Shown: positions 64,000 through 64,000 of the stretch, piece after piece | Numbering within the stretch: position 1 is the stretch's first letter | How the letters are laid out: each line of letters begins with the position of its first letter | Source of the DNA: Allorhizobium sonneratiae | GTDB lineage: Bacteria > Pseudomonadota > Alphaproteobacteria > Rhizobiales > Rhizobiaceae | Length of the DNA stretch: 64,000 bases | Assembly (NCBI RefSeq): GCF_023700755.1 | Contig: NZ_JAMKOJ010000012.1 | Span: 1-64,000, forward strand | Reading direction: 5' to 3' | Program-made: the position numbers and the translations under genes | The notes under the pieces: model-generated | Told to the model about the DNA's origin: nothing | The model's database searches: none | What the model saw: only the letters and a program-made list of their open reading frames with translations

Positions 64000-64000
64000 G

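Overview
The window reads as a stretch of the main chromosome of a Rhizobiaceae bacterium (Rhizobium/Agrobacterium/Allorhizobium/Sinorhizobium type; the species is not resolved). Grounds: moderately high GC; the order rplU-rpmA-GNAT-GNAT-obgE-proB-proA-nadD-rsfS-rlmH; the order purH-heparinase-rsmB-htpX; a phbAB/phaR polyester locus; a putA divergent from an Lrp-type regulator; and homologues of the rhizobial K-antigen genes rkpA, rkpG, rkpH and the kpsS/rkpJ family. All assignments come from reading the sequence and from memory of the families; no database search was run.

Layout. 0-2.8 kb: end of a chemoreceptor gene, then cheW, cheR and cheB. 2.9-4.2 kb: a 65-aa membrane protein and an orphan ParA-type ATPase. 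4.3-10.3 kb (minus strand): purH, a heparinase II/III-like gene, rsmB, htpX. 10.5-11.1 kb: an SDHAF4-like gene and a small His-rich exported peptide. 11.3-15.9 kb: envC, ctpA, a divergent polysaccharide deacetylase gene and rppH. 16-18.8 kb: two divergent KpsS-family capsule genes. 18.9-21.9 kb: htpG, bacterioferritin with an Irr-box-like operator, and a Bfd-type ferredoxin. 22-30.3 kb: the rlmH-to-rplU block, in which rsfS appears to start at CTG. 30.6-34.1 kb: tRNA-Ser, a LysR gene, an XRE regulator with an EamA transporter, and a gene-poor stretch with IS21-like end repeats. 34.1-39.7 kb: a flavoprotein, putA and its regulator. 39.7-50 kb: a capsule-lipid operon (rkpA polyketide synthase of 2490 aa, rkpG alpha-oxoamine synthase, rkpH short-chain dehydrogenase, a 56-aa protein) ending at a good terminator. 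50.4-64 kb: an MFS transporter, ispG, an OmpA-like lipoprotein, phbB-phbA and phaR, an S4 protein with a SUV3-like helicase, a LysE exporter, an alpha/beta hydrolase, two small envelope proteins and a lytic transglycosylase.

The most interesting system is the rkpA-G-H operon with the two KpsS-like genes. An iterative reducing polyketide synthase that ends in an ACP and has no release domain is followed by a PLP-dependent alpha-oxoamine synthase and a 3-ketosphinganine-reductase-like SDR. This is the enzyme logic of sphingoid-base or fumonisin assembly, so the capsule lipid could be a polyketide-derived amino alcohol. Other points worth a second look are the CTG start of rsfS, the separation and reversal of the envC-ctpA-rppH block relative to rlmH, the Irr-type operator at bfr, a compound palindromic repeat at 22.5 kb, and several unannotated small proteins.
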